A stretch of 64,000 nucleotides of DNA from DATBGO01 sp963695645 (GCA_963695645.1 CAVOHC010000007.1:186001-250000), one strand, 5' to 3'; positions 1-9,568 are shown, counted from the first letter of the stretch. The notes: generated by a model not told the origin, from the sequence alone. Program-made: numbers and translations.

Positions 1-654
1 ATCGAGGGAGTACCACGGCTGCGCGGCGCCACGACGCGGCTGGCCGGCGACCGGCTCGAGGCGTTCTCCTATCTGGTGGCCGGGCTGATCACCGGAGGCG
101 AGGTCCGCGTGCACGGCTGCCCGCAGGACCGGCTGGTCACCGCGATCACGACCCTGGCCCGGATGGGCGCCCGGTTCGACATCACCGACGAATGGATCAC
201 GGCGTCGGCGCCGGGGGGCTTGCGGCCGGCCGCGGTGCATACCGACACCCACCCTGGGTTCATGACCGACTGGCAGCAGCCGCTGATGGTGCTGTTCACC
301 CAGGCCGACGGAATGTCAGTGCTGCACGAGACCGTATTTGAAAACCGGCTCGTGTACGTCCCGGCGCTGCAGAAGATGGGCTGCGAGATAGAGGTGTTCG
401 CGGCGTGCCTGGGCGGGCCCGCGTGCCGCTTCCACGACACCAACGCCTTGCATTCCGCTGTGATCAGGGGCGGGTCCAAACTGCGCGGCGCAGATGTCAC
501 GCTGCCCGACGTGCGGGCCGGCTTCTCCGCCGTGCTGGCCGCCGCCGTCGCCGATCAGCCCTCCTCGTTGCGCGGCATCCACCACATCGAACGCGGCTAC
601 CACCGGCCATTCGAGCAGTTCACTTCCCTCGGCCTCGTCCTGCGCCGCGGATGA
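1..654 (+). CDS. murA: UDP-N-acetylglucosamine 1-carboxyvinyltransferase (MurA family), C-terminal part
   Basis: MurA transfers enolpyruvate from PEP to UDP-GlcNAc, the first committed cytoplasmic step of peptidoglycan synthesis. The frame is open from base 1, so the N-terminal half, including the usual catalytic Cys loop, lies outside the window. About 217 residues remain of a roughly 420-residue family. The visible part has the typical IEGVPRLRG segment, the FMTDWQQPLM segment (family: P-T-D-x-Q, with the catalytic-base Asp), ETVFENRL, and a C-terminal HIERGYHRPFEQF segment equivalent to the usual IDRGYE-type end. It converges with the CoA-transferase gene, with 62 bp between them. EPSP synthase (AroA) shares the fold, but the ENRL and RGY segments favour MurA. 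Whether this is the main or a second MurA copy cannot be told. Confidence 0.85.
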   Translation: MEGVPRLRGATTRLAGDRLEAFSYLVAGLITGGEVRVHGCPQDRLVTAITTLARMGARFDITDEWITASAPGGLRPAAVHTDTHPGFMTDWQQPLMVLFTQADGMSVLHETVFENRLVYVPALQKMGCEIEVFAACLGGPACRFHDTNALHSAVIRGGSKLRGADVTLPDVRAGFSAVLAAAVADQPSSLRGIHHIERGYHRPFEQFTSLGLVLRRG

Positions 655-716
655 CCGGACGACTTCGATCGCTGCGCCGCCGCCTTCATTACCTCTGGCT
701 CAGGATCGGGTAGTCG

Positions 717-2336
717 TCAGATCCGTCGTTGCGGTGCGGCCGCTGGGGCGTGGCTCTCGGCGATCGCCCGCAGCTTTCCCCAGCGTTCACAGAAGATCTC
801 CGCCGGCATCAGCGCCAGGTCTTCGGCGATGACCGGTGCGAAATCCATCTGGCCGAGCACGTCACGCTCCAGGTCGACGCCCGGGGCGATCTCGGTCAGG
901 GTCATGCGCCCGTCGCGGAGCTCGAACACGGCCCGCTCGGTGACATAGAGCACGCGCTGCCCCGAGCTAGCCGCGTAGGGGCCGCTGAAGCTGATCTCCT
1001 CGACATGTTCGAGGAACTTCCTGGACTTGCCTTCCTGGACTACGCGCAGCTCCCCGTCACCGGTAGCTACCTTCAGGCCGCCGGCGGTGAACGACCCGCA
1101 GTAGACGACCGCCTTGGTGCCGTTGGAGACGTTGACGAAACCGCCGATGCCGACGGCCCTGCCGCTGAACCGGCTCACGTTCACGTTGCCCTCCTTGTCG
1201 ACCTGGGCGAGGCCGAGAAAGGCGAGGTCGATGCCGCGGCCGTCGTACCAGTCGAACATCGCCTGGTGATCGATGAACGCTTCGGCATTGGAGGAGGTCC
1301 CGAAATTGAGGCCAGATCCTGGCTCGCCGCCGATCGCGCCGACCTCGGTGGTCAGCGTGAGCAAATCGGCCACGTCCTCCTGGGCAGCGACGCTGCCGAT
1401 CCCGTCAGGGACTCCGTAGCCGAGGTTGACCACGGCGCCCGGGATCAGTTCCATGGCCGCCCGCCTGCACACGATCAGGCGTTCGCCCATCGGAAGAGGC
1501 GGGATGTCGGCCAATGGGACCTTGATGTCACCGGACAGGGCCGGGCTGTACTGCTCACCGGCGGCTTGCGGATGGTGCTCGGGCGCGGCAACCACCACGT
1601 AGTGGACGAGGGGAGCCGGGACGCGGACGTGCTTGGGGTGCAAGGTGCCCGCCAGCGCGAGATATTTCACCTGGGCGATGACCACCCCGCCGCTGTTCGT
1701 GGCGGCCTGGGCGAGCGGAAGCTGCTCGAGCAGCAGGGCCTCCTCGTCCATCGCGATGTTGCCCCGCTCGTCGGCGGTCGTGCCCCGGATCAGCGCGACG
1801 TCGATCGGGAACGACTTGTAGAGGAGGTATTCCCGGCCGCCGAGTTCGATGAGCTCGACGTAGTCGGCGGTGGTGGCCGTGTTCATTTTGGCTCCCCCGA
1901 GACGGGGGTCGAGGAAGGTCCCGAGGCCGACGGTCGTGATGATGCCGGGGCGGTGGGCTGCTATCTCGCGGAAGAGCTGGACCACAACGCCCTGCGGGAT
2001 GCAATAGGCCTGGCACCGGTCCTGCTCGATCAGGTGCGCCATGTTGGGCGCCACGCCCGTGTGGGCGCCGATCCATTTCGCGACGAGTCCTTCGTGGCCG
2101 AAGTGGTGGATCCCGGCGAAGTCATCGGGTGCGACGGGCGGGATGGCATTGCCGATTCCGGCTGCGTGCACCAACGTCAGGTCTCGGGGATGGCCCTTCA
2201 CGAGGAACGACTGCTCAACGGCGATCGCCACCTCCTCGGCGAAGCCGGACAGCCCTATCCCGCTCACCGCAACCGTTGCCCCGTCCGGGATGAGCGCGGG
2301 GACCTGGTCTGCCCGGATGACCTCTGTCATAGCCAT
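717..2336 (-). CDS. Acyl-CoA:carboxylate CoA-transferase (fused alpha/beta, propionate/acetate CoA-transferase type)
   Basis: Family I CoA-transferase of about 540 residues with both subunits in one chain. Such enzymes move CoA between an acyl-CoA and a free short-chain acid through a glutamyl-CoA intermediate. The N-terminal half carries the CoA-binding VSGIGLSGFAEE segment, and the C-terminal half has TTEVGAIGGEPGSG, whose Glu is the expected catalytic residue (about residue 334 counted from the GTG at 2345). A GTG at 2345 gives the longest frame, but a GAGAGG ribosome-binding site lies about 8 nt before the ATG at 2336, so I chose 2336. Another ATG at 2330 is possible. No partner genes for one pathway flank it, so the acid substrate (acetate, propionate, ketoacid) is open. 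Confidence 0.85.
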   Translation of the reverse strand: MAMTEVIRADQVPALIPDGATVAVSGIGLSGFAEEVAIAVEQSFLVKGHPRDLTLVHAAGIGNAIPPVAPDDFAGIHHFGHEGLVAKWIGAHTGVAPNMAHLIEQDRCQAYCIPQGVVVQLFREIAAHRPGIITTVGLGTFLDPRLGGAKMNTATTADYVELIELGGREYLLYKSFPIDVALIRGTTADERGNIAMDEEALLLEQLPLAQAATNSGGVVIAQVKYLALAGTLHPKHVRVPAPLVHYVVVAAPEHHPQAAGEQYSPALSGDIKVPLADIPPLPMGERLIVCRRAAMELIPGAVVNLGYGVPDGIGSVAAQEDVADLLTLTTEVGAIGGEPGSGLNFGTSSNAEAFIDHQAMFDWYDGRGIDLAFLGLAQVDKEGNVNVSRFSGRAVGIGGFVNVSNGTKAVVYCGSFTAGGLKVATGDGELRVVQEGKSRKFLEHVEEISFSGPYAASSGQRVLYVTERAVFELRDGRMTLTEIAPGVDLERDVLGQMDFAPVIAEDLALMPAEIFCERWGKLRAIAESHAPAAAPQRRI

Positions 2337-2613
2337 TGCGGCCACCTCTCAGTTGCGTGCACTAGCACAAGCACGTTGCGCATCCCGCGGAGGAATCCCG
2401 CAGGCCCGGCCTCCCCGGCCGCTCCTGACCACCCGGGCTAGAGCCGGTGATCCGGGCCGGATGCCGTCACGTGTTCAACATCTCCCACGACGCCGGCCCG
2501 CTGTAGGGCTGAAGGTCACTTCCGGGTGGCGCGCCTCATCGAGGGCCCGGCGTCGGAGCGCTGCCAGCGCCGCCCTGGCCTGGGTCCAGGCTGATGTCCC
2601 GGCCCGGGCGGAG

Positions 2614-3417
2614 CTAGCGGCGGGAGCGCGGGCCAGCGATTCGGGCCCGCCTGCAGGCAACGATGCGGCCTGAAAGGCCCCGGACGACCGCGGGTACCAC
2701 GGCACTGTGCGGGACAGCCTGGCCTGCAGCGAGCCGGCCGCAGCCGCGCAGCAGCCTGGTCAACGGCCGTGCTGACACGATGCTGGACGGGCTCGCGGTG
2801 ACAGGCCGGGCGGCGGGCGGGCCAGCAGGGCGGGCAGCCGCGGCGAGTTCGACGGTGACGTCCAGGACGCCGCGCTCAGGCAGGCCCGACGACACGCGCC
2901 CGACGCCGGCGAGCAGCGCCAGAGATCTACGGTTGCCGGCTTCGACTGCGGTGCGCAGCCGCGTGACCGCCGCCGGGCGTCGCTCCAGCAACGCCGAGAC
3001 GAGCGCTGCGCCGACGCCTCGTCCTTGCCAGTCGTCGGCGACGGTGACGGCGGTGTCGGCGGTGGCCGGATCATCGGGGTACTGCAGGAGATGGGCAACC
3101 CCGACCGGTCCCTCCTCGCCCTCTGGCGGTAGCACGATCAGCACGAGCGCAACGTGCGCCACCCCGTCTACGCTGTCGACAAGCCGCCGGATCATCGGGT
3201 CATCAAGCTCACCGAGCGCCCCGAGGAACCGGTGCTGGCGCGATTCCCTCGACAGGCGGCGGAACCCGTCGCGGAGCATCTCGGCATCGGTAGGCAGCAG
3301 CGGCCAGATCAGCGCAGGCGTGCCGTCCTGCAGGAGAAACTCCCCTGGCAGCGCCGGGCCGCCCGGCTGAGCCGCAGGCACACCGCGCGGTGCCGTGGCG
3401 CACTCCGTCGGCTTCAC
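2614..3417 (-). CDS. GNAT-family N-acetyltransferase
   Basis: Predicted cytosolic acetyl-CoA-dependent N-acetyltransferase. The middle holds the GNAT motif A (VTVADDWQGRGVGAALVSALL), including the Q-G-R-G-V-G pyrophosphate-binding loop, preceded by the usual beta-strand region HVALVLIVLPP. The tail after about residue 190 is Ala/Arg/Pro rich and resembles no known domain. An ATG at 3459 opens the longest frame, but an AGGAAGGA ribosome-binding site sits about 9 nt upstream of the GTG at 3417, so I start there. The arrangement resembles stand-alone acetyltransferases related to the GNAT part of protein-lysine acetyltransferases, but no cyclic-nucleotide domain is present. Substrate unknown. 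Confidence 0.75.
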   Translation of the reverse strand: MKPTECATAPRGVPAAQPGGPALPGEFLLQDGTPALIWPLLPTDAEMLRDGFRRLSRESRQHRFLGALGELDDPMIRRLVDSVDGVAHVALVLIVLPPEGEEGPVGVAHLLQYPDDPATADTAVTVADDWQGRGVGAALVSALLERRPAAVTRLRTAVEAGNRRSLALLAGVGRVSSGLPERGVLDVTVELAAAARPAGPPAARPVTASPSSIVSARPLTRLLRGCGRLAAGQAVPHSAVVPAVVRGLSGRIVACRRARIAGPRSRR

Positions 3418-3663
3418 CGAATAACGTCCTTCCTCGCGTTTCCCGTTCTCCGAGATCAACCATTATTTCATCTTGCTACCTGTGGATTTCTGGAACGTCA
3501 CATTCTTGTAAACACGGCTCGCTTTCTTCTTACGCGGCATCAGCGCGGAATCTGGACGAGTTCTCGTTATATACCGTAAACGTTCACCTCCAGGCAACCG
3601 TTGTCACGGCACCCTCGGATGGGCATCCAGGGGCGTCGTGCACGGCCAGCGGCTGCGCGCGGG
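3418..3663. other. Intergenic, probable promoter region of the GNAT gene
   Basis: 246 bp between two minus-strand genes. It is clearly more AT-rich than its surroundings around 3455-3590, as expected of a promoter for the downstream minus-strand GNAT gene. I see no convincing hairpin terminator or reading frame here. Confidence 0.3.
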
Positions 3664-6600
3664 CTACGAGGTGCGGCGGGCGAAGGCGGGATCCATGGTC
3701 TCTATGCGTATCCGCGCCGACTCCGCCTCCGGCACGCCGAGCCGTTCAAAGATGTCCAGCGCCTGCCTGAAGACGATCCGCGCTGCAGCGGGCCGCTGTG
3801 TGCTGAGCGTTGTTTCCGCGATTCCTTCGAGGATTTTGGCCTCCTCGTATGGGTCGCCGATCTCCCTGGCCAGACGGAGAGCAGTGTGGTAATGATCAAA
3901 CGCATCGCCGTGCCGGCCGGATCCGCGACGCACATCGGCTATCCCGCGAAGTGCGATCACCTGCTGGGACAGGGTCCCGATCTCCTCGGCGATCAATCTC
4001 GCCTTCTGGTGATGAATCAGCGCCTCGTCGTAGCACTCCGTACTCTGGTAAATGGCGCCGATGTCATTGAGCACGTCGGCCTCATCCGGGAGATCGCCGA
4101 TGTCACGGTAGATGGCGAGTGCTCGCCGGCAATTGGCAAGCCCATCCTCGTAGCTGCCCTTGTAATGATGGACGCTTCCTATGTTGTGATAGAGAATCGC
4201 CTGATTCTGCGCTCCGCCTATCTCACTGAATATTTCCAGTGACTGCTGGTAGAATTCGAGGGCGTCTCTGTGGTAGCCGCAATACAGCAGCATCCTGCCT
4301 AGATTGCTGAGGGTCTTGGCCTCGCCGCGCCGGTCGCCAGCTTCTTGGTAGAGCGAAAGCGCGTCACGCAGGTCACCCATTGCGTCAGGGTAGCGCCCAA
4401 GATGCCAGCATGCGATCCCGGAGTGGCTCAACGTATTGGCGACGCCGTGCTGGTCCGCGGCATCGCGGTACAGAATCCTTGCCTCGTGGAAATAGGCGAG
4501 GGCCTCACGGGACCGGGCCGCACGCTGATGTGCTATTCCTATCTGGTCGAGGGCTCCGGCCTCGCCGCGCTGGTCGGCCAGCGACCGGTAGATCGCCGCG
4601 GCGTCCTCAGCCAGGGGGAGCGTCGCCTCGTGGCGGCCGGTCTGCCGGCTCACCACGCTGAGTTCCAGGGACGCCTGCGCGATCCTGGCAGGATCAGCGA
4701 GATCACGGCAGGCCTGCAGGGCCAGTGTGTGTGCCGCGATTGCCTCGTCCCAGTACGCCCTGATCTCCACGAAGCCCGCAAGCACGTGGGTAAGATCGGC
4801 GCATTTCCGCTTCCATTCGCGCCTGCCCGCGTGTTGCGCGGCCTGCAGGATGTTGCGCCACTCCGATTCCAGCCAGCCTGCCGCGTCCTCCTGCGTTCCT
4901 AATGCCGGGCTCGCGGTCGGCGGCTGGGTGACCGACACGGGCGTCCGGCGCCGGAACGGATGAAGCACCCGGTCGGCCTTATCGGCTGTGTGCAGGTAGT
5001 AGTCAAGGAGCCTGCCGACTGCCTGGCGCTGCTCAGGCTCGGGGTCATCACGCGCGGCCGCTACGGCCGCGTATCCGCGGATCAGGTCGTGGAAACGGAA
5101 CTGATCTGCCGGGGCTGGTGCCAGCAGATGATGATCGAGCAAAGCGGCGATGGCTTTTTCGGCTTCGGCCAGGGTGCCGCCGCCCAGGGCTGCCGCAGCC
5201 TGCAGGCTGACCTGAGCGCAAGGGCTCACGCCCAGCCGCCGGAAGAACCGCTGGTGGTCGGGTTCCAGCGCATGGTAGGACAGGTCGAACGCCGACATCA
5301 CTTCCGGGCTCGCCGCCCCGGTGGCGCCGAGGCGAGCGGGTGCCTGCGACAGTTCCTCGACCAGGCTGGCGAGCCTGGGCGGATCGTCTCTCGCGAGCCG
5401 GCCGGCGGTGAGCTGGATCGCGAGCGGCAAGCGCCCGCACAGGCGCACGGCGGTGGCGACATCATCCTGGTCGTGGGCCCCGCCTTGCCCCGCGATCCGC
5501 CCGAACAGCGTGATCGCGTCGGCCATGGACAGCACGCCGAGGGTCAGCGTGCCGGCGCCCGCAAGGTCGGGAAGCTTGCGCCGGGTGGTGATCAGCATCA
5601 GCGACCGGCCCGCCACCGGCAGGAGCGGGCGGATCTGGTCATGCCTGGCAGCGTCGTCAAGAATCACGACGGCACGACGGCGGCTCAGCTGAGCCCGCCA
5701 CAGCGCGGCGCGCTCGCCGATGGTGTCTGGTATCTGCGTAGCCGGCACGGCCAGCATCCGGAGCAGGCGGTGCAGCGCTTCCGCCGCGTCGAGTGCAGGC
5801 TGCCCTGGGTCGTGGGTATGAAAGTTGAGGTAGAACATCCCGTCCGGGTACTGCCCGCAGACACTGCGGGCAGCGTGGACAGCCAGCGCGGTCTTTCCCA
5901 CGCCGGGCATGCCCTCGATCACGGTGACCCGGGGCGTGTCGCCTTGCTCGCCAGTGAGCAGCCCGAGTTCCTCGCTCCGGCCCACGAACTCCGCAGTCTC
6001 GGGCGGAAGCGTGTCTGGCCGCGGCACCCGGCCGAGACGTCGGTCGGCGGGCCGCACGGCGAGCAGGGGGTCACGGCGCAGGATGCGCTGATGAAGGTCG
6101 GACAGCATGGGCCCAGGTTCGGTGCCCTGCTCATCGATAAGGCGGCTGCGGGTCTCCCGGTAGAGGCCGAGCGCGTCACCCGGCCTGCCGCTCCAGTAAA
6201 GAGCCGCCATCTGGTGGACGATGAAGGTCTCATCCAGCGGGTACTGAGCCAGCAGGTGGCGAAGCTCACCAACCAAGTCGGCATGCCGACCAAGCTCCAG
6301 CTCACACTCGATGCGCTCGAGGATCGCCGCCCGGCGCTCCTCTTCGAGGCTGTCACGCATCCGCGCCACCCAGTCACCGCGGACCCCTGCCAGCGCCTGG
6401 CCGCGCCAGAGCCCGTCCGCCTCGCGCAGCAGGATGGCCGCGTGATCGTAGTCGCCGCTTGCGGCCAGTGCATCCGCTTGCCGGCGCAACCGGCGGAACT
6501 GATGCAAGTCGACCGCCTCAGGATCGACGTCGAGCACGTAGCCTCTGGCGCGTCCCGCCAGCCGGACGCTATCGCCGAGGGCCTGCCTGAGCAATGCTCG

Positions 6601-6807
6601 AAGCCGGGCGATGTAGGCCGAGAGGCTCTCCCGGGCCTTTGGCGGGGGCCGCGTATCCCACAGCCGGTCAATGAGAGCCTCAGCCGGCACTATCGTGCTT
6701 GGCGTCAACAGCAGGACGGCCAGGACACATCGCGCCCTGGCTGGCCCAAGATCACGTTGGCTCCCGGCAGACCAAAGCTCAATCGGCCCCAGCACCCGAA
6801 ATTCCAT
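3664..6807 (-). CDS. AfsR/SARP-family regulator with NB-ARC ATPase and TPR repeats
   Basis: 1047-residue transcription regulator of the AfsR architecture. Residues about 1-95 form the SARP OmpR-type winged helix (starting MEFRVLGPIELW); 98-245 form the BTAD helical domain (DLHQFRRLRRQADAL, ending in the EPGPMLSDLHQRIL segment). The STAND/NB-ARC ATPase runs from about 270 to 600, with Walker A GMPGVGKT at 299-306, Walker B VVILDD at 380-385 and the CGRLPLAIQ segment at 457-465. From about 690 to the end there are tandem TPR repeats (for example AKTLSNLGRMLLYCGYHRDA). Family members bind direct repeats near promoters and often control secondary metabolism or development, with the NB-ARC/TPR part sensing a signal. 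No biosynthetic cluster is adjacent. The nearest candidates for control are the small peptide gene and protease just upstream in the opposite orientation. Confidence 0.9.
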   Translation of the reverse strand: MEFRVLGPIELWSAGSQRDLGPARARCVLAVLLLTPSTIVPAEALIDRLWDTRPPPKARESLSAYIARLRALLRQALGDSVRLAGRARGYVLDVDPEAVDLHQFRRLRRQADALAASGDYDHAAILLREADGLWRGQALAGVRGDWVARMRDSLEEERRAAILERIECELELGRHADLVGELRHLLAQYPLDETFIVHQMAALYWSGRPGDALGLYRETRSRLIDEQGTEPGPMLSDLHQRILRRDPLLAVRPADRRLGRVPRPDTLPPETAEFVGRSEELGLLTGEQGDTPRVTVIEGMPGVGKTALAVHAARSVCGQYPDGMFYLNFHTHDPGQPALDAAEALHRLLRMLAVPATQIPDTIGERAALWRAQLSRRRAVVILDDAARHDQIRPLLPVAGRSLMLITTRRKLPDLAGAGTLTLGVLSMADAITLFGRIAGQGGAHDQDDVATAVRLCGRLPLAIQLTAGRLARDDPPRLASLVEELSQAPARLGATGAASPEVMSAFDLSYHALEPDHQRFFRRLGVSPCAQVSLQAAAALGGGTLAEAEKAIAALLDHHLLAPAPADQFRFHDLIRGYAAVAAARDDPEPEQRQAVGRLLDYYLHTADKADRVLHPFRRRTPVSVTQPPTASPALGTQEDAAGWLESEWRNILQAAQHAGRREWKRKCADLTHVLAGFVEIRAYWDEAIAAHTLALQACRDLADPARIAQASLELSVVSRQTGRHEATLPLAEDAAAIYRSLADQRGEAGALDQIGIAHQRAARSREALAYFHEARILYRDAADQHGVANTLSHSGIACWHLGRYPDAMGDLRDALSLYQEAGDRRGEAKTLSNLGRMLLYCGYHRDALEFYQQSLEIFSEIGGAQNQAILYHNIGSVHHYKGSYEDGLANCRRALAIYRDIGDLPDEADVLNDIGAIYQSTECYDEALIHHQKARLIAEEIGTLSQQVIALRGIADVRRGSGRHGDAFDHYHTALRLAREIGDPYEEAKILEGIAETTLSTQRPAAARIVFRQALDIFERLGVPEAESARIRIETMDPAFARRTS

Positions 6808-7498
6808 GACCGCCTTGCATCCTTGACCACCTGCGGGCGAGCTCGCAGCCGGTACCCGAACGAGAGGTACGGAAGCATTCCGCTGCCTTAATACCCGTTG
6901 CAGGCATTTCTCACTCGAAATCTTGAGAGAACTAGCAGAAACAGGAAATGATCACGCCCTGTCGGCTCGCGGCGCAATTTGCATGCAAAGTTTCATGATG
7001 CCTCCCGCTCGGCGGCCGGTAATGCCTTATAGGAGAGCATATTCGGATGGCCGCCGGGACCAACGAGGCGTGGTAATGGTGAGTGATGGTCGGCCGTATG
7101 CGGCTGGAGTGGCGCGACATGACGGGCGGGATGCCCGCTGTTACAGCGACATGGGAGAGGCTCCGGTGGCGCAAGTGGATTGCCTGGCCTTTGCTCCGCG
7201 CTCCGGCGACCCCGGAGCGGGTCACCTCGCGGCGTTGCCTGGAAGCGGCGACGATCGGCGCGATGCACGGCAGCTGCCCGGCTGCGTCAGCGCGATGACG
7301 CGCAGCGCCATGCCTGGCCTTGGACAGGTAGCGCGGGAACGAGACCGCCTGCTGGACGCAACAGGGGGTAACCCAGCACCGCGGCACGTCGTCGCCCAAA
7401 TTGATCCGAATGCCACATCCCGAGCTGGATCCTGGTGTAGTTTCTGACTCTCGTAGGGTCAGATGGCTAGACGTGACCAATGAGGGACACCTTTCTCG
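6808..7498. other. Long intergenic region between divergent genes
   Basis: About 690 bp between the SARP gene (minus) and the small peptide gene (plus). Frames are open on both strands (for example 6923-7447 plus and 6932-7480 minus), but neither resembles a known protein, shows a good ribosome-binding site or has convincing codon bias. Base composition is lower in GC near 6890-7080, consistent with promoters. An inverted repeat at 7443-7463 is listed separately. Confidence 0.35.
7443..7463. promoter_or_regulatory. Inverted repeat upstream of small peptide gene
   Basis: TCTGAC (7443-7448) and GTCAGA (7458-7463) form a perfect 6-bp inverted repeat around a 9-nt spacer, 36 bp before the ATG at 7499. 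It could be an operator or a short hairpin in the leader. There is no direct evidence of function. Confidence 0.2.
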
Positions 7499-7792
7499 AT
7501 GAAGACTTATAGGTCGTTATGGCATGTCATCATGCGGACCGTCGGATCGGTGAGCAGCGCTCGCCGTGAATCCTCGAGGGGGACGGCCCGCTCCCGGGGG
7601 ACGCGCGGAATTCTCGTTCTGGCAGTCGTGTTGGGCGGCCTCGGCGCCGCGGCACTGGCATCGCAGGCGCACGGCGGCGCTGGCCCCATGCACGCGAGCG
7701 CGCATCAGCCAGCGGATAGCCGCGCTCTGCCTGCGGGCACTGACATCATAAGTTCCGCCGTTATCGGCCGTGGGCTGCCCTGGATGTGGTAG
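7499..7792 (+). CDS. Small secreted or membrane-anchored peptide, hypothetical
   Basis: 97 residues, not recognised. The first 35 residues are Arg/Ser rich, followed by one hydrophobic segment (GILVLAVVLGGLGAAAL, about residues 37-53), then a short, probably extracytoplasmic tail rich in His, Ala and Gly that ends in GRGLPWMW. The N-terminus is long for a simple signal peptide, so starts at the internal Met 12 are also plausible. A GAGGGA box lies about 11 nt before the ATG. It lies between the SARP/NB-ARC/TPR regulator (divergent) and the subtilisin-like protease (same strand). It could be a precursor peptide or a stray reading frame; I lean weakly to real. Confidence 0.35.
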   Translation: MKTYRSLWHVIMRTVGSVSSARRESSRGTARSRGTRGILVLAVVLGGLGAAALASQAHGGAGPMHASAHQPADSRALPAGTDIISSAVIGRGLPWMW

Positions 7793-8260
7793 CCCGGTTC
7801 TCGTCGCGCCACCATTGTCCGTGAGGCATGCTCCCGTTCCTGCCGCACAAGGGGCCGGCCTATCCGGGTGTTGCCGTAACGGCGGCGCCTGCGGCAACTG
7901 AATCCGGGCCTGGCGGTAAGGCCAGGCCCGCGCCCGGTCAGGTGCAGGTCTGACGTAGGAGACCACGATCGAGTCCCCGTCAGCCTCGAACGAGGCCGGA
8001 CCAGGGCCTCCCGGCCTGTAGAACATGGCCGGACCAGGGCCTCCCGGCATGTATCAGCGGCAGGCTGGCATGCTCTAAGCATGTGTGCCGGCCGGCAACC
8101 GGTGCCGGGCGGACGGCCAGCCCCCCAGGCCGGCTGGCTTGACCTGAGTTGTGCTCAAAGAACTAAAGAATTACCTGCTATAACCAGGAAGCTAGACATT
8201 GGCTCACCCGGAAGGCCGGCAGGCTCCGGGAAGGGCAGGCAGGCGGGCAGGGGGTCACGG
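7793..8260. other. Intergenic region with a direct repeat
   Basis: 468 bp without a supported gene. A 22-bp direct repeat beginning GGCCGGACCAGG occurs at about 7993 and again at about 8028, 35 bp apart. A frame open to the protease extends back to 8081, but a better start lies at 8261. The stretch near 8155-8195 is AT-richer and may hold the protease promoter. Confidence 0.3.
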
Positions 8261-9538
8261 ATGTTCTCGGAAGAAGAGGAAGAGCTGTTCTCCGCTGAGC
8301 GGAGCGAGATCTGGCACGACGAGCGGCATGAGGATCTGTGCGAGGGACGCTGGCACGATGACGACGACGATGATGACGACGACGGTCGGCGGCCTCCCAG
8401 CGTGCTGCACGGTCCGGGGTATCTGTACCGGCCGCGGCAGGTGCTACTCGAAGCCGACAGCAGTATGGCAGCCGAGCGAGTGCAGCAAGAACTTCTGCAG
8501 CGCGGCGGCGTGCCCGACAACGAGCTTGATCGCAGCTTCGCCGCGGCCGGCCTGCCGGTTCGGGCCTTTCTCATGCCCAGCGACGTGTACATCCCGGCCC
8601 TTGTCGACGAGCTGCGGCGAAGCACGGACGGGCAGCCGCCCGCCAACTTCGGGCCCAATCACGTGTTCTCCGGTGAGCCTACCTATCACGGCGGCCCGTC
8701 CGGCGAGCCCCGCAACGCGAAGGCCTTCTCCGAGACCCCCTACTCCAAGCCTGACGAAGACCCGCCCGCCATCGCGGTCCTCGACACCGGTTACGATCCG
8801 GCGGTGCACCAGCTGCACCAGGGCCTGGCCTGGCGGCTCGTTTATACCCCTGCTGACCAGGAGACCGCCGTCCTGCCCAGCGGTTACCTCGCGCCCGAGG
8901 GCGGCCATGGCACCTTTGTCGATGGCATCATCATGCGGCTGGCACCACAGGTGCGCATCCGCCAGGTCAAGGTGCTCAACCCGGCTGGCGTCGGAGACGA
9001 TCACACCGTGACCGTCGGCCTTGCCCAGGCCGGCGCGCCCGTAGTCAACCTTTCGCTCGGTGGTTACACCCATGACGACATGCCCCCGGTGGCACTGTCG
9101 ACCGCTCTCGCCCGGAATCCAGACATTGTGGTCGTGGCCGCGGCAGGTAACAACGATCAGTCACGGCCGTTCTGGCCTGCTGCCTTCGAACAGGTGGTGG
9201 CGGTAGGCGCACTGGATACCCGCGACGGGCCGCCGCGCAGGGCTGGATTCAGCAACTATGGATCATGGGTCGATGTCTACACACCGGGCGTGCGTATCAG
9301 GAGCACATACCTGCAGGCCCGCTGGAAACTGCGGAGGGACCGGACGGCACGGCACATTGACGGCTACGCCTACTGGAGCGGGACATCCTTTGCCGCACCG
9401 CAGGTTGCCGCTCTGATCACGACGCTGATTCCCGCGGCGGGATCGGCCCGCGCCGCCGCCAGCGCTGTCCTCGCGTCAGCGACGCAGCAGCCTGGGCTGG
9501 GCCCGGTTCTGGTACCTAATCCCGGGGTCGTCGGGTAG
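8261..9538 (+). CDS. Subtilisin-like S8 serine protease, cytosolic, with acidic N-terminus
   Basis: 425-residue S8 peptidase with the full catalytic set: Asp175 in IAVLDTGYD, His216 in GGHGTFVDG, oxyanion Asn297 in AAAGNND and Ser376 in YWSGTSFAAP. There is no signal peptide, transmembrane helix or typical inhibitor-type propeptide. Instead the first 45 residues are strongly acidic (EEEEE and a run of nine Asp), followed by about 120 residues of unknown fold. The longest frame begins at 8081, but AGGGGG about 6 nt upstream of the ATG at 8261 decides the start. It converges on the CHAT gene with only 30 bp between the two stops. In a cytosolic setting next to a caspase-like CHAT protein, a regulatory or cell-fate role is likelier than nutrient proteolysis; that is inference. 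Confidence 0.85.
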   Translation: MFSEEEEELFSAERSEIWHDERHEDLCEGRWHDDDDDDDDDGRRPPSVLHGPGYLYRPRQVLLEADSSMAAERVQQELLQRGGVPDNELDRSFAAAGLPVRAFLMPSDVYIPALVDELRRSTDGQPPANFGPNHVFSGEPTYHGGPSGEPRNAKAFSETPYSKPDEDPPAIAVLDTGYDPAVHQLHQGLAWRLVYTPADQETAVLPSGYLAPEGGHGTFVDGIIMRLAPQVRIRQVKVLNPAGVGDDHTVTVGLAQAGAPVVNLSLGGYTHDDMPPVALSTALARNPDIVVVAAAGNNDQSRPFWPAAFEQVVAVGALDTRDGPPRRAGFSNYGSWVDVYTPGVRIRSTYLQARWKLRRDRTARHIDGYAYWSGTSFAAPQVAALITTLIPAAGSARAAASAVLASATQQPGLGPVLVPNPGVVG

Positions 9539-9568
9539 CCGCCGCCGGGCCGCCGCGGCCGGGCCGCG

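Noticed and set aside
729..2441. Long plus-strand open frame opposite the CoA-transferase gene
   Set aside because: It is a codon-position shadow of the well-supported minus-strand gene; the product is low-complexity and matches no family.
4960..6891. 643-codon plus-strand open frame opposite the SARP regulator
   Set aside because: The minus strand encodes clear SARP, NB-ARC and TPR motifs over the same bases; the plus-strand product has none.
6923..7447. 174-codon plus-strand frame in the intergenic region
   Set aside because: No domain, weak start and an equally long frame on the other strand; open-frame length alone is not evidence at this GC content.
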